Shown: positions 19,992 through 29,614, counted from the first letter of the stretch. The stretch is DNA of 64,000 nt from Candidatus Desulfovibrio kirbyi (GCA_013374015.1 BLLL01000009.1:15001-79000), one strand, 5' to 3'. Numbers and translations: made by a program. The notes: generated from the sequence alone by a model not told the origin.

Positions 19992-20020
19992 TTGCAAGAA
20001 AAGAATATTCAAGATATAGT
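19992..20020 (+). promoter_or_regulatory. Promoter for the lipoprotein operon
   Basis: TTGCAA (19992-19997), 17 bases, TATAGT (20015-20020), 52 bases before ATG 20073, in an AT-rich divergent spacer next to serS. Confidence 0.6.
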
Positions 20021-20072
20021 AAAAAAGTCGCTAAAAATTCTATAGTGTTTTATCTACTTAATTGAGGCAGCC

Positions 20073-20666
20073 ATGAAAAACGCCCATCCCCTCTTTGCCA
20101 TTTTTCTGACAACCCTACTGCTTGCGGCGTGCGGGCCAAGCAACAATGTGCGCCTGATTTTTCCACCGCCGCCGGACACGGCGGTGCTGCCGGCGCCCCA
20201 CGCTCCGAGAGTGAGCGTGGTGGCATTTACCGACAAACGCGTCGACCGTTCTTCGCTGGGCGCACGCCGTGACAATACCGCCTTTTTGTCGGACACCGAT
20301 CCCGCCCAGTGGATCAGCCGCGCCTTTGCCGATGAAATGGCGCGCAGCGGCATGCAGATATCCTATGCGGCCACTGTAAATGAGGCACGCAAGGGCAACC
20401 CTGATTTTCTTGTGACCGGTGAAATGGACGAAGCGTTTCTGCGTGAGGTTTCCGCAACAGAGCTTTCCGCAACATTGCGCGTAAGTTATGCAGTGGCAAA
20501 CCGCCAGGCGCGCATCATGCACGATTCGATCAATGCAGGCCAGACGCGCACTGGCCTGCCTTCTTCCGGCGCTACGGAAAACCTTATGCTGGATACGTTG
20601 AAAGACCTGATCAAGCCCATGGCGCGCAAGACAGTGTACGCCATAGAGAACAAAAAACAGCAATGA
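20073..20666 (+). CDS. Putative outer-membrane lipoprotein
   Basis: The protein is 197 residues. The leader (FAIFLTTLLLAAC) ends in a lipobox LLAAC, so the mature chain should start at Cys and be lipid-anchored; the following Gly-Pro-Ser does not suggest inner-membrane retention. The body (RVSVVAFTDKRVD, then SRAFADEMARSGMQ and DFLVTGEMDEAFL) resembles the YajG-like layout of lipoproteins of unknown function. The gene overlaps the next small gene by ATGA. Confidence 0.7.
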   Translation: MKNAHPLFAIFLTTLLLAACGPSNNVRLIFPPPPDTAVLPAPHAPRVSVVAFTDKRVDRSSLGARRDNTAFLSDTDPAQWISRAFADEMARSGMQISYAATVNEARKGNPDFLVTGEMDEAFLREVSATELSATLRVSYAVANRQARIMHDSINAGQTRTGLPSSGATENLMLDTLKDLIKPMARKTVYAIENKKQQ

Positions 20667-20776
20667 CGTTTTTGCGGTTCACGATTTTTATTCCGATTCT
20701 GGCGTTGTTTGGGTCGATAGCATATCCTATCAATGAAAATCGGCTCAAGGGTATCTGGAAGGATACGCTGCAATGA
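20663..20776 (+). CDS. Small 37-residue membrane peptide
   Basis: A 37-residue frame linked by ATGA overlaps to both neighbours (20663-20666 and 20773-20776). MTFLRFTIFIPILALFGSIA is one hydrophobic segment followed by a short basic tail (NENRLKGIWKDTLQ). The double overlap is the main argument that it is translated. It could be a small membrane partner of the lipoprotein or a translational coupler. No family recognised. Confidence 0.6.
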   Translation: MTFLRFTIFIPILALFGSIAYPINENRLKGIWKDTLQ

Positions 20777-21117
20777 GCCACAAGCCGATCCTCAAGGTAT
20801 ATGGGAATATTTCTCCTGTTTCAGAAGATTTTTTTACGGAACTCGCCGCAGTGTGCGCCCGTGCCCTGCCGGCTTCGCGCGCCGTTCCTGTGCTTTCACG
20901 TGACGGCGACACGGCCGGCATTTCCTTTGAGGGAATCTGGTTTCCTGTGGAGGAACTGCTGAAGACGCTTTCCCGCTGCGTCACACAGGCGCATACGGGC
21001 AGGCTGGACGTGCTGGATATGGAAAACTGGCGGCTTGACCGTTGTGTGATCGCGCAGGGGACGCTGTGCGCAAGCAGCGCCCCCCTGAACAACGTGCTGG
21101 AGTTTTCCGGCCTGTAG
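20773..21117 (+). CDS. Hypothetical 114-residue protein
   Basis: A soluble-looking protein without signal peptide or membrane segment. The middle (DGDTAGISFEGIWFPVEELLKTL) is acidic and the C-terminal third has three Cys (one in CVIAQGTLC). I recognise no domain. It is the third member of the ATGA-linked set with the lipoprotein and the 37-residue peptide, so it probably works with them. Confidence 0.65.
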   Translation: MSHKPILKVYGNISPVSEDFFTELAAVCARALPASRAVPVLSRDGDTAGISFEGIWFPVEELLKTLSRCVTQAHTGRLDVLDMENWRLDRCVIAQGTLCASSAPLNNVLEFSGL

Positions 21118-21192
21118 TTGAGAATACGGACTGCCGGGGCGGGCATTTTTCAATCATACATACACCGCCCTGATTCCCGACGCCCTGTTTTC

Positions 21193-22143
21193 TTACAGCC
21201 CGACGCCTTCATACAAGATAGAAGACAGATAGCGTTCGCCGGCGTCCGGCAAAATCACCACAATAGTTTTACCTGCAAATTCGGAACGTTCCGCAAGGTG
21301 GGCTGCGGCCGCGGCTGCTGCGCCGGAGGAAATCCCCGCCAGAATGCCCTCTTCCTTGGCGAGACGGCGGGCAAATTCAATGGCCTCGTCACTGCTTACA
21401 GTTTCCACGCTGTCAAGAATACCCATATCCAGCGTGTCCGGGATAAAGCCCGCCCCTATACCCTGAATTTTGTGCGGTCCGGCCTGCAAGGCCTGCCCGG
21501 CAAGGAATTGTGTGATAACAGGGCTTGTACTCGGCTCCACCGCAACAGAGGCAATTTTCTTTTGCTTTGTGCGCTTGATATAGCGCGAAATACCCGTGAT
21601 GGTGCCGCCGGTGCCGACGCCCGCAACAAGCGCGTCAACAGCGCCGTCGGTATCATCCCATATCTCGGGGCCTGTGGTTGCTTCGTGGATGGCCGGATTG
21701 GCCGGATTTTTGAATTGCTGGGGAATAAAATATTCCCCGCTCGCAGCCAGTTCTTCAGCTTTTTTGATAGCTCCGGGCATGCCTTCCGAACCTGGCGTCA
21801 AAATCAGCTTTGCCCCCAGCATAGCGACAACACGCCGGCGCTCAAGACTCATGGTTTCCGGCATGGTGAGCGTCAGTTCATAGCCTTTTACCGCCGACAC
21901 AAAGGCAAGCGCTATGCCGGTATTGCCGCTTGTCGGCTCAACAATTTTCACGCCGGGTTTGAGCACGCCGCGTTTTTCAGCATCGTCTATCATGGCGGCG
22001 CCTATGCGGCATTTGACGGAATAGGCCGGGTTGCGCCCCTCAATTTTTGCCAGCACTGTCACCTTGCCGCCGGCAACGCGGTTGAGTCTGACAAGCGGGG
22101 TGTGTCCGATTGATTTGGAATTGTCGGAAAAAATTCTGGACAT
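21193..22143 (-). CDS. cysK: Cysteine synthase A (O-acetylserine sulfhydrylase)
   Basis: The protein is 316 residues, the normal CysK size. [12 protein letters not shown] opens the fold. [15 protein letters not shown] contains the PLP lysine (K in VKCR; most homologues have VKDR). The loop [11 protein letters not shown] binds substrate, [16 protein letters not shown] binds the PLP phosphate and [10 protein letters not shown] closes the site. It makes cysteine from O-acetylserine and sulfide, abundant in a sulfate reducer. cysE, which makes O-acetylserine, is 8 kb away. The trans-sulfuration gene lies 67 bases upstream on the same strand. Confidence 0.95.
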   Translation of the reverse strand: MSRIFSDNSKSIGHTPLVRLNRVAGGKVTVLAKIEGRNPAYSVKCRIGAAMIDDAEKRGVLKPGVKIVEPTSGNTGIALAFVSAVKGYELTLTMPETMSLERRRVVAMLGAKLILTPGSEGMPGAIKKAEELAASGEYFIPQQFKNPANPAIHEATTGPEIWDDTDGAVDALVAGVGTGGTITGISRYIKRTKQKKIASVAVEPSTSPVITQFLAGQALQAGPHKIQGIGAGFIPDTLDMGILDSVETVSSDEAIEFARRLAKEEGILAGISSGAAAAAAAHLAERSEFAGKTIVVILPDAGERYLSSILYEGVGL

Positions 22144-22210
22144 GAGGGTTTCTCCTGGTTTGTGTGTTTACTGGACAAGCGTTTTCTGTAATTATGGTTT
22201 GCCAATGCCG

Positions 22211-23344
22211 CTAAAGCACGGCGGCCAGATCTTCCATCAGATCGCCCGCGTCCTCTAGGCCGATGGAAAGGCGGAGCAGGCGGTCTGTAATGCCCAGCCG
22301 CGCCAGAGTTTCCGCGTCATAGGCCGCGTGCGTCTGCATAAGCGGAAACGTCACAAGCGACTCCGCGCCCCCAAGGCTTTCCGCGAACATAAAAACTTTG
22401 AGAGACGACAGAATATGCTCTGCCTTTGCCCGCGATTCCGTTTCAAAGGAAATCATTCCACCAAAACTGCTGGATTGCTTGCCCAAAATCGCGTACCCGG
22501 GATCCGAAGAAAGCCCGGGGTAGTGAAGATTGTGTATTTTTGGATGATTGCGCAGGAACTCCGCCACAACAAGCGCGTTTTTTTCGTGTCTGGCAAGGCG
22601 CAGGGCAAGCGTTTTCAGACTCCTGAGCAGAAGCCAAGATTCAAACGCGCCGAGCACAGCGCCTGTGGCGTTCTGAATGTAGGCAAGGCGTTCGTTGTGT
22701 TCCGCCGTCTTTGCAACCACAATGCCCGCCAACACGTCATTGTGTCCGCACAGATATTTTGTGGCGCTGTACACGGTGATATCCGCGCCGATGTCCAGGG
22801 GCCTGCACGCGGCTGGTGTCAAAAACGTATTGTCCACGATAAAAAGCGCGTTATGCGCCTTTGCGCATTGGGCCAGCGCGGGCAGATCAGCCACTTTCAG
22901 CAGGGGATTGGTGGGCAGTTCCACAAACAGTGCTTTTGCCTTTGATGAGCAAAATGCCCGCGCAACAGCGTCCGTGTCGGAAGTATCCACACAGACAAAA
23001 CGCAGACCGCGCTGGACGCCGAAGTTTTCAAAAAGTCTGAAGGTGCCGCCGTACATGTCTTCAGTAACAACAAACGCGTCTCCGGAGGAAAAAAGGCGCA
23101 GTACCGCATCAATCGCAGCCAGCCCGGAAGAAAAGGCCAGCGCGCCGGCACCGCCCTCATAGTCCGCCAGCGTTTGCTCCAGCGCCTGGCGCGTGGGATT
23201 GCCTGTTCTGGAATAATCAAACCCCGTGCTTTGCCCAAGAGCGGGATGCTGAAATGTGGCCGAGGCATGGATGGGCATGGAAACAGCCCCTGTGCTTGCG
23301 TCTCTTCTGGAACCGGCTTGTGCAAGAATGGTGTCGGGTTTCAT
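22211..23344 (-). CDS. Cys/Met-metabolism PLP enzyme (cystathionine synthase/lyase family)
   Basis: The protein is 377 residues. The family motifs are complete: FDYSRTGNPTRQALEQTL, FSSGLAAIDAVL, EDMYGGTFRLF, VDNTFLTPAACRPLDIGADI and SATKYLCGHNDVLAG with the PLP lysine. The C-terminal SLGGAESLVTFPLMQTHA is shared by cystathionine gamma-synthase, gamma-lyase and beta-lyase. These cannot be separated by eye. The pairing with cysK on one strand would fit cysteine-homocysteine exchange (metB or mccB-like). The spacer upstream to 23,456 is AT-rich without a clear operator. Confidence 0.9.
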   Translation of the reverse strand: MKPDTILAQAGSRRDASTGAVSMPIHASATFQHPALGQSTGFDYSRTGNPTRQALEQTLADYEGGAGALAFSSGLAAIDAVLRLFSSGDAFVVTEDMYGGTFRLFENFGVQRGLRFVCVDTSDTDAVARAFCSSKAKALFVELPTNPLLKVADLPALAQCAKAHNALFIVDNTFLTPAACRPLDIGADITVYSATKYLCGHNDVLAGIVVAKTAEHNERLAYIQNATGAVLGAFESWLLLRSLKTLALRLARHEKNALVVAEFLRNHPKIHNLHYPGLSSDPGYAILGKQSSSFGGMISFETESRAKAEHILSSLKVFMFAESLGGAESLVTFPLMQTHAAYDAETLARLGITDRLLRLSIGLEDAGDLMEDLAAVL

Positions 23345-23456
23345 GCGCGCGCTCCGTATCCATACTCATTGGCGCTTGTCTGATTTTAACTCAAATTAAA
23401 TCAATCAAAATTATCATAAATAAAAACCAAAAAATGGCAAACAAAATTTTACGGAT

Positions 23457-23699
23457 TCATAAAAAATCCGGCGAAGAGGCGGCCTTACCGCCGGCAAGCA
23501 TAATTCGCACATAGTGCAGGCTGTGCTCGTCCACGGGAATGATGGGAAAAGATTTTGCGCAGACATCGCATTTTGTCATTTTCGGCTCTGTAGGGCTGAC
23601 CAAGGGCACCTGCCGCCCGCAGTGGGGGCATTGGTAAAAAAACAGCATTTCCATGCCGGTCGGCGGCACGGGCGTGAGCGGTATCTGTCGTTTGTTCAC
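23457..23699 (-). CDS. Small zinc-ribbon protein
   Basis: The protein is 80 residues with two Cys pairs (CPHCGRQVPL and CDVCAKSFP) separated by about 19 residues, a four-Cys zinc ribbon. It starts at GTG 23699, overlapping the gpmI stop as GTGA, and ends with a Gly/Ala-rich stretch. It is probably a small nucleic-acid or protein-binding adaptor co-translated with gpmI. No specific family recognised. Confidence 0.65.
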   Translation of the reverse strand: MNKRQIPLTPVPPTGMEMLFFYQCPHCGRQVPLVSPTEPKMTKCDVCAKSFPIIPVDEHSLHYVRIMLAGGKAASSPDFL

Positions 23700-25222
23700 G
23701 CTTTGCCCCTTAGCGCCGTGCCCGTCATGGAAGCGGAAGGGGCGATGCCCCAGAGATCAAGAAGCGTCGGCGCTACATCGGCCAGTTTGCCGTTTGCCAG
23801 CGCGCTGACAGCGCCGTCCGGCTCAAGCAGAATGCAGGGCACGGGGTTCGTGGTGTGGGCTGTGTGCGGGCGGTTGTCTTCCGTGAGCATGGTTTCGCAG
23901 TTTCCGTGATCGGCAATAATGAGCATGCGTCCATTACGGGCTTCCACAGCCTTTGCCATGCGTCCAACGCATTCGTCCACCACGGCGCAGGCCTGTTCGG
24001 TCGCGGACAAAACGCCCGTGTGCCCCACCATGTCGCCGTTGGCCAGATTGCAGACTACCAGATCGTACAGTGCTCTGTCCCATGCTTCCACAAATCTGTC
24101 TGCCACTTCACGGGCGCTCATGGCCGGCGCGAAATCGTAGGTGGGCACGTCACGCGGCGAATCCACCAAAATGCGATCTTCTCCGTCAAAGGGGTCTTCA
24201 CGTCCGCCGTTAAAAAAATAGGTCACGTGCGCGTATTTTTCTGTTTCCGCCAGACGGAGCTGGCGCATACCCTGCAGCGATACCACTTCGCCAAGTCCCA
24301 GCGTAATGGTTTCTTTCGGAAAAGCCACAGGAACAGCAAAGTGGGCGTCATAGGGCGTCATGGTGGCTATGCCCGCAAGCCGCGGACGCCCGCTGCAGTC
24401 AAATTCTGAAAAATCTTCGTCAATAAAAACACGGGTCAGCTCGCGCATACGGTCTGCCCTGAAATTGAACAGAAAAACGCCGTCCCCGTCGACAATGCCC
24501 GGCGCATCATTGGTGTCAAAACGTACGGGCTTGACAAATTCGTCTGTGGTGCCGGCAGCGTAGGATACAGACAGCGCTTGCGCCGGCGTTGACGACACAG
24601 CGGCCTGACCGTGCGCCAGCGCATCCCAGGCAGTCTTGACGCGCTCCCAGCGGGTGTCGCGGTCCATAGCATAGTAGCGTCCCACGAGATCGGCAATGCG
24701 CACGTTCGGCAGCGTCCGGACATAGCTTTCAAGGTCGGCCATACAGGCCGCACCGCTTTCCGGATCCGTGTCGCGCCCGTCCATGATGCAGTGTATGCGT
24801 ACAGGCACAGCGACCTTTGCGGCCATGGCGCACAGGGCCTTCAGGTGGTTGACGTGGCTGTGCACGCCGCCGTCCGAGAGCAGACCCGCGAGGTGCAGGC
24901 GGCCCCCGCTCTCCCTGACAGCCGTCAACAGGTCATTGATCACCGCGTTTGCGGCAAGAGAACCGTCTTCAAGGGCAACGTCAATGCGAGTCATGTCCTG
25001 ATACACAATCCGCCCGGCGCCTATGTTCAGGTGCCCCACTTCAGAATTACCCATGTAGCCCGCCGGCAGGCCCACAGCGCGTCCTGAGGCGACAAGCTCG
25101 GAATGCGGACAGCGCGCCATAAGCGCGTCGATGCTGGGCGTTTTTGCCAGGGCAATGGCATTGCCGCAACAGGGAGGCGCCATGCCCCATCCGTCAAGAA
25201 TCAGAAGCAGTGTGGGTGTCAT
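23696..25222 (-). CDS. gpmI: Cofactor-independent phosphoglycerate mutase
   Basis: About 508 residues from ATG 25222, preceded by AAGGGA; ATG 25237 is an alternative start. LLILDGWGMAP and MGNSEVGHLNIGAGR (with the phospho-acceptor Ser) open the alkaline-phosphatase-like domain. HCIMDGRDTDP, FNFRADRMREL, VVCNLANGDMVGHTG and IADHGNCETM give the two-metal site residues. It interconverts 3- and 2-phosphoglycerate using manganese. The length and all motifs are typical. Confidence 0.96.
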   Translation of the reverse strand: MTPTLLLILDGWGMAPPCCGNAIALAKTPSIDALMARCPHSELVASGRAVGLPAGYMGNSEVGHLNIGAGRIVYQDMTRIDVALEDGSLAANAVINDLLTAVRESGGRLHLAGLLSDGGVHSHVNHLKALCAMAAKVAVPVRIHCIMDGRDTDPESGAACMADLESYVRTLPNVRIADLVGRYYAMDRDTRWERVKTAWDALAHGQAAVSSTPAQALSVSYAAGTTDEFVKPVRFDTNDAPGIVDGDGVFLFNFRADRMRELTRVFIDEDFSEFDCSGRPRLAGIATMTPYDAHFAVPVAFPKETITLGLGEVVSLQGMRQLRLAETEKYAHVTYFFNGGREDPFDGEDRILVDSPRDVPTYDFAPAMSAREVADRFVEAWDRALYDLVVCNLANGDMVGHTGVLSATEQACAVVDECVGRMAKAVEARNGRMLIIADHGNCETMLTEDNRPHTAHTTNPVPCILLEPDGAVSALANGKLADVAPTLLDLWGIAPSASMTGTALRGKA

Positions 25223-25359
25223 AGGCATCCCTTTCATAAAGCCGAGGTTGCGGTGAGCACAATCAACGTGTCGGCAGAGGACTCTTTAAGATTCGGTGCT
25301 GACAATGTTCTCGGCTTTGTGCTCGTGAAGCCGGCTTGTGAGTAGTTTCAACTTCGTGT

Positions 25360-26304
25360 TCAACAACAAAACGCCTTGAAATATTCAATGGTTTTTTTCA
25401 GCCCGTCGGCAAGCGGCACAGACGGAACCCAGTCAAGTTTTTCGCGAGCCAAGGTGATGTCCGGACGGCGTTGCTTGGGATCATCGTCGGGCAGAGGTCT
25501 GTACTCGATCCGCGAACGGCTTCCTGTAAAATTCACAATTTTTTCAGCAAGTTCCTTGATAGTAAATTCGTCGGGATTGCCCATATTCACAGGACCGACA
25601 AAATCATCGGGCGAGGCCATGAACCGCAGAATACATTCCACCAGATCGTCCACATAACAGAAAGAACGTGTCTGGCTGCCGTTGCCGTGAATGGTGAGCG
25701 ACCGGTCGTTCAGCGCCTGGACAATAAAATTGGACACAACCCGTCCGTCGTTGGGGTGCATTCTCGGGCCGTAGGTGTTGAAAATGCGCCCAACCTTGAT
25801 GGGCAGACCTCCCTGCCTGTGGTAGGCAAAAAAAAGCGCTTCAGCGCAACGCTTGCCCTCATCGTAGCAGGAACGAAGCCCATTGGGGTTGACATGCCCC
25901 CAATAGTCTTCTGATTGCGGGTGTACAAGCGGGTCGCCGTAGACCTCGCTTGTGGAAGCCTGGTAAATGCGCGCCTTAAGGCGTTTTGCCAGCCCCAGCA
26001 TGTTGAGGGCCCCATGCACGCAGGTTTTGATGGTTTGCACGGGATCGTGCTGATAGTGTACGGGCGAAGCCGGACAAGCGAGATTGTAGATTTCGTCCGC
26101 CTCCACATAGAGGGGGAAGGTGATATCATGGCGCAACAGTTCAAAAGACCTGTAGTCCATAAGGTGGGTAATGTTGTCCCGCGCGCTGGAAAAAAAATTG
26201 TCGACACACAGCACTTCATGCCCCTGCGCGATCAAACGTTCGCACAAGTGTGATCCCAAAAAGCCGGCGCCGCCGGTAACAACCACCCGTTTGCGCAGAT
26301 GCAT
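25360..26304 (-). CDS. UDP-glucuronate decarboxylase-like NAD-dependent epimerase/dehydratase
   Basis: About 314 residues from ATG 26304, directly at [20 protein letters not shown] with the NAD-binding GxxGxxG. The catalytic Ser-Tyr-Lys set is present (STSEVYGD; then [11 protein letters not shown] with YxxxK). [20 protein letters not shown] and [16 protein letters not shown] closely follow the UDP-xylose synthase subfamily, which turns UDP-glucuronate into UDP-xylose. A short-chain extended dehydrogenase of another specificity remains possible. It stands alone, with no other surface-sugar genes around. Confidence 0.85.
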   Translation of the reverse strand: MHLRKRVVVTGGAGFLGSHLCERLIAQGHEVLCVDNFFSSARDNITHLMDYRSFELLRHDITFPLYVEADEIYNLACPASPVHYQHDPVQTIKTCVHGALNMLGLAKRLKARIYQASTSEVYGDPLVHPQSEDYWGHVNPNGLRSCYDEGKRCAEALFFAYHRQGGLPIKVGRIFNTYGPRMHPNDGRVVSNFIVQALNDRSLTIHGNGSQTRSFCYVDDLVECILRFMASPDDFVGPVNMGNPDEFTIKELAEKIVNFTGSRSRIEYRPLPDDDPKQRRPDITLAREKLDWVPSVPLADGLKKTIEYFKAFCC

Positions 26305-26456
26305 CAGGCATTCCGTCCTTTTTGAAGTTCCGCTATCAGGGCAGCGATCTATGATTGCAGAAGCTCGAATGTTTATGGATGAACATACTTTGCTGTTTTG
26401 CGTTGTTATGTTAATGCGATCCGTGGCAAGTAGCAAGCATGTGCGCGATGACGAGA

Positions 26457-26484
26457 AAAAATGCCCCGACGGGACGCCGGGGCA
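26457..26484 (-). terminator. Intrinsic terminator after the RRM gene
   Basis: On the minus strand GCCCCGG, a short loop and CCGGGGC-like arms (26483-26463) are followed by six T. It lies about 20 bases past the RRM gene stop. Confidence 0.75.
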
Positions 26485-26502
26485 AATATCTGTCGGAACG
26501 GA

Positions 26503-26769
26503 CTAGTAGCGGGGCGGACGCGACGTTCTTGGTTTGGCTTCGTTCACGCGCAGCGTGCGACCGCCAAAGCTGAAGTTATCCAGCGCCTCAATGGCGGCAT
26601 CGGCTTCGCCGTCCTCCATTTCCACAAAACCGAAACCGCGTGCACGTCCGGTTTCCCTGTCGCTGACGAGTTTCACGGATAACACTGTGCCGTGTTCGGC
26701 AAAAAGGTCTTGCACTTGTTCCTCATTGGCTGACCAGGGAAGGTTCCCGACATAAATAGACTTGGACAT
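26503..26769 (-). CDS. RNA-recognition-motif protein
   Basis: An 88-residue protein made of one RRM. RNP2 is IYVGNL at residues 5-10 and RNP1 is RGFGFVEM near residue 45. The tail (KPRTSRPPRY) is basic. The start MSKSIYVGNLPWS is the standard one for bacterial RRM proteins; GAGGGTG precedes it. Homologues are abundant RNA-binding proteins, often cold-induced in cyanobacteria. Here it is a single-gene unit with its own terminator. Confidence 0.93.
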   Translation of the reverse strand: MSKSIYVGNLPWSANEEQVQDLFAEHGTVLSVKLVSDRETGRARGFGFVEMEDGEADAAIEALDNFSFGGRTLRVNEAKPRTSRPPRY

Positions 26770-26903
26770 GAAGCACCCTCTCAAAAAAAATAATCTTCCC
26801 GCGCAGTTTATCCGGCAAAACGTATTGACGGCACGCGGCCTTGGGGAGCAGAAAAACATGCTTTGCCTTTCTTGTCAACGCATATGGCAAAAAAAACACA
26901 ATT

Positions 26904-28376
26904 CTATTGCCCAGCGCTCTCTGACGGAGGCACACAACGTTCCGGCGCAATGTCCACAAAGGATGTATAGGGCGCAATATACTGCAATTCCGCAATACCC
27001 ACAGGGCCGTTGCGCTGTTTGCCGATAATTATTTCAGCGCTTCCCTGCAGGGGCCTTTCCGCCGGTTTCTGGAATTTGTACACATCTTCACGGTAGATAA
27101 ACATGATGACGTCAGCGTCCTGTTCAATAGCGCCCGATTCGCGCAGATCCGACAGCATGGGGCGTTTGTCCTTGATTCCGCGCTCTTCAACTTTGCGGTT
27201 AAGCTGGGAGAGGGCCACTACAGGGATGTTCAGTTCCTTGGCAAGCCCCTTGAGAGAGCGTGAAATGTCAGAAATTTCAAGTTCCCGCGAATCGGTGCGG
27301 CGACTGGTGCGCATAAGCTGCAAATAGTCCACAAGCACAAGCCCGATATTTTTTTCCGCCTTGAGGCGGCGCGCGCGCGCGCGCATCTCAAGGGTTGTGA
27401 GGTCGGGGGTGTCGTCGACAAAAATGGGCGACTCGGCAAGCCGCCCAGCGGCTATTTGCAAATCCAGCCATTGCTGGTCGGTAATCTGTGACGGGCGGCG
27501 CAGATGGGACAAATCCACCCTGCCCTCAACGGCCAGCATACGCTGCATGAGCTGCTCCTTGCTCATTTCCAGTGAAAAGATGGCCGTGGGTATCTGGTGT
27601 TGAAGGGCGGCATTGAGGGCCATACAGAGGGCAAAGGCTGTTTTGCCCATGCTCGGCCGCGCGGCCACGATAATAAGGTCCGAGGACTGAAGGCCGGCGG
27701 TGAGATGGTCAAGGCGGGCATAGCCGGTGGGCACGCCCGTGACCACATCCCTGGCGTCCGCCAGTTTTTCGAGTTTTTTGAAAACATCCTCAACGAGAGA
27801 TTTTGAGGTTGCGAAATCGCGACCTGTCGTGCGTTGGGCGATCTTGAAAACAGCCTGCTCGGAATCGTCAAGCAGGGTTGCCACATCGCGCGAGGAGTCA
27901 TAACAGTTGCTGATAATGCCAGCGCAGGCATCGACAAGGCTACGTTGCAGAGCCTTGTCGCGCACCATGACGGCATAATATTCCGCGTTTGCGCCGGAAA
28001 CCACGGCCTGCGCCAACTCCGCAAGATACACCGCCCCGCCCGCGGTCTCCAGCGCGTTACGGTTTTTGAGCTGTTCAGCTGTTGTCACAAGGTCTATGGG
28101 CGCGGATTTGCAGTAAAGTTCCAGATAGACGCGATAAATCGTCGCATGGGCGGGCAGATAAAAATCTTCCGCAACCAGTAAATCCACAAGCGTGTTCATG
28201 ATTGACGGGCGCAAAAGCACGCCGCCGAGCACGGCCTGCTCCGCCTCAACGCTGTGCGGCGGCACGCGGCTTATGACGGCGTTCATGCCGTCGCGCTTTC
28301 CCGCCCTGTCAAGAGAAACAACGCCCCCGGCATTGTGGCCGGAGGCGTCTGTCGTGTCAGTAGTCGGCGAGGTCAC
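26904..28376 (-). CDS. dnaB: Replicative DNA helicase DnaB
   Basis: About 490 residues. I chose GTG 28376, 13 bases after the rplI stop; the frame is open further upstream inside rplI and the start is not certain. The N-terminal domain (PPHSVEAEQAVLGGVLL) is followed by a linker and the RecA-like motor: AARPSMGKTAFAL (Walker A), FSLEMSKEQLMQRML, LVLVDYLQLM (Walker B), ALSQLNRKVEERG and DLRESGAIEQDAD. It unwinds DNA ahead of the replication fork. It closes the rpsF-rpsR-rplI-dnaB operon, a common bacterial order. Confidence 0.96.
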   Translation of the reverse strand: MTSPTTDTTDASGHNAGGVVSLDRAGKRDGMNAVISRVPPHSVEAEQAVLGGVLLRPSIMNTLVDLLVAEDFYLPAHATIYRVYLELYCKSAPIDLVTTAEQLKNRNALETAGGAVYLAELAQAVVSGANAEYYAVMVRDKALQRSLVDACAGIISNCYDSSRDVATLLDDSEQAVFKIAQRTTGRDFATSKSLVEDVFKKLEKLADARDVVTGVPTGYARLDHLTAGLQSSDLIIVAARPSMGKTAFALCMALNAALQHQIPTAIFSLEMSKEQLMQRMLAVEGRVDLSHLRRPSQITDQQWLDLQIAAGRLAESPIFVDDTPDLTTLEMRARARRLKAEKNIGLVLVDYLQLMRTSRRTDSRELEISDISRSLKGLAKELNIPVVALSQLNRKVEERGIKDKRPMLSDLRESGAIEQDADVIMFIYREDVYKFQKPAERPLQGSAEIIIGKQRNGPVGIAELQYIAPYTSFVDIAPERCVPPSESAGQ

Positions 28377-28389
28377 AGTCCGGCCTTTG

Positions 28390-28956
28390 TCAGGTTGTTT
28401 CTGTCCGGGTCTGGTCCGCCTGATGCGCGGATTCCACAGAGTCCACAAGTTCAGCAGGGCATGCCTGGTCTGATTGTCCGGTTTGGACTGCACGCCCCTC
28501 TTCTTCCGGCTGCTGGTCGGAGACCACTTCAATCAGAACTGTTGCGATAATGCCGGCGTGCAGGCGGACGCGCACCTGATGCTCGCCCAGGGAACGGATA
28601 GGGGTGTCCAGCAAGATTCTGCGGCGGTCTGTTTCCACGCCCGCAGAGTCAAAGGCGTCTCCAATAATGGCTGTGGTGACGGAGCCGTACAGTTTGCCGT
28701 TTTCGCCAACGCGCATGGGGATAACAACGCGCAGGGCTTCAAGTTTTGCCTCTATGTCCTGCGCTTGGGCACGCAGCGCGTTCATCTTTACTTCAAGTTT
28801 TTTGCGTTCCAGTTCAAAAATTTTCAGGTTGCAGGGGCTGGCCGTCATGGCCAAGCCTTGGGGCAACAGATAATTGCGTCCATACCCTGGCTTGACGTTG
28901 ACCACATTGCCAAGAGTGCCGAGATTTTCCACATCGGCGCGAAGTATCAGTTTCAT
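28390..28956 (-). CDS. rplI: Ribosomal protein bL9 with long C-terminal tail
   Basis: The protein is 188 residues; typical L9 is about 150. The N-terminal 50 residues (MKLILRADVENLG; VKPGYGRNYLLPQGLA) and the long helix are standard, and the C-terminal domain (GKLYGSVTTAII; GEHQVRVRLHAG) ends around residue 150. The remaining ~38 residues are Glu/Gln/Asp-rich and look disordered. L9 binds 23S rRNA near the L1 stalk. The extension shows no stop-codon artefact and runs into the dnaB gene. Confidence 0.96.
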   Translation of the reverse strand: MKLILRADVENLGTLGNVVNVKPGYGRNYLLPQGLAMTASPCNLKIFELERKKLEVKMNALRAQAQDIEAKLEALRVVIPMRVGENGKLYGSVTTAIIGDAFDSAGVETDRRRILLDTPIRSLGEHQVRVRLHAGIIATVLIEVVSDQQPEEEGRAVQTGQSDQACPAELVDSVESAHQADQTRTETT

Positions 28957-28966
28957 GTACGCCTCC

Positions 28967-29230
28967 TTAGATCATGCTCTTTTTCTTGACGGTGGAATCA
29001 TGCGTGGCCGTGTAAATAAGCAGCGCCATCTGACGCGCGCGTTTGATCTCGCGCGTCAGCAGACGCTGATGGTGCGCGCACACGCCCGTAATGCGCCTAG
29101 CAATAATCTGGCCGCGCTCAGTAATAAAATCGCGCAGTATGTCCGGGTATTTATAGTCAAGCGGCGTTTCCTTGTCAGTGCAGAAGCGGCAGAATTTGCG
29201 GCGCGGCGCAAATTTTCTTTTAAAGGTCAT
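28967..29230 (-). CDS. rpsR: Ribosomal protein bS18
   Basis: The protein is 87 residues starting at [17 protein letters not shown], preceded directly by the rpsF stop. [18 protein letters not shown] and [22 protein letters not shown] are the conserved S18 core. The two N-terminal Cys (CRFC) could bind zinc with the later Cys-His-His, as in zinc-type S18. Binds 16S rRNA as a dimer with S6 encoded upstream. Confidence 0.96.
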   Translation of the reverse strand: MTFKRKFAPRRKFCRFCTDKETPLDYKYPDILRDFITERGQIIARRITGVCAHHQRLLTREIKRARQMALLIYTATHDSTVKKKSMI

Positions 29231-29231
29231 G

Positions 29232-29540
29232 TCAGGCAACCTCCTCAGCCGTAGTGTCGGCCAGCTTGACGGTCACATATTTGAAGATGCCGTCGCTGAT
29301 GCGGATGTTGCGTTCCAGTTCCGCCACCAGAGCCGGCTGCCCCTGATATTCCAGACGCACATAATAGCCGCGCATCTGTTTGCGTACCGGATATGCCAGA
29401 TCGCGCATTCCCCAGTGGTCAATTTCCGCTGCCGTGCCGCCTTCGCGCGTGATGATGGAAACAAGCCCAAGCAGGATGTTTTCACGGTTTTCGGCGGAAA
29501 GCTCTGGTGAAAGGAGCAGCAGTGTTTCAAATTTCCGCAT
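29232..29540 (-). CDS. rpsF: Ribosomal protein bS6
   Basis: The protein is 102 residues from ATG 29540, preceded by [41 protein letters not shown] and [16 protein letters not shown] are the S6 ferredoxin-like fold. It is the first gene of the operon; in many bacteria the S6-S18 dimer feeds back on the rpsF leader. The 75-base leader here was not examined beyond the promoter. Confidence 0.95.
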   Translation of the reverse strand: MRKFETLLLLSPELSAENRENILLGLVSIITREGGTAAEIDHWGMRDLAYPVRKQMRGYYVRLEYQGQPALVAELERNIRISDGIFKYVTVKLADTTAEEVA

Positions 29541-29614
29541 AATGGACTCCTTGTGGATTAACAGCCCGCGTTGCTGCATCGCTCTACAGCCGCGAGCAAG
29601 GAAAGAAAAAAGGA

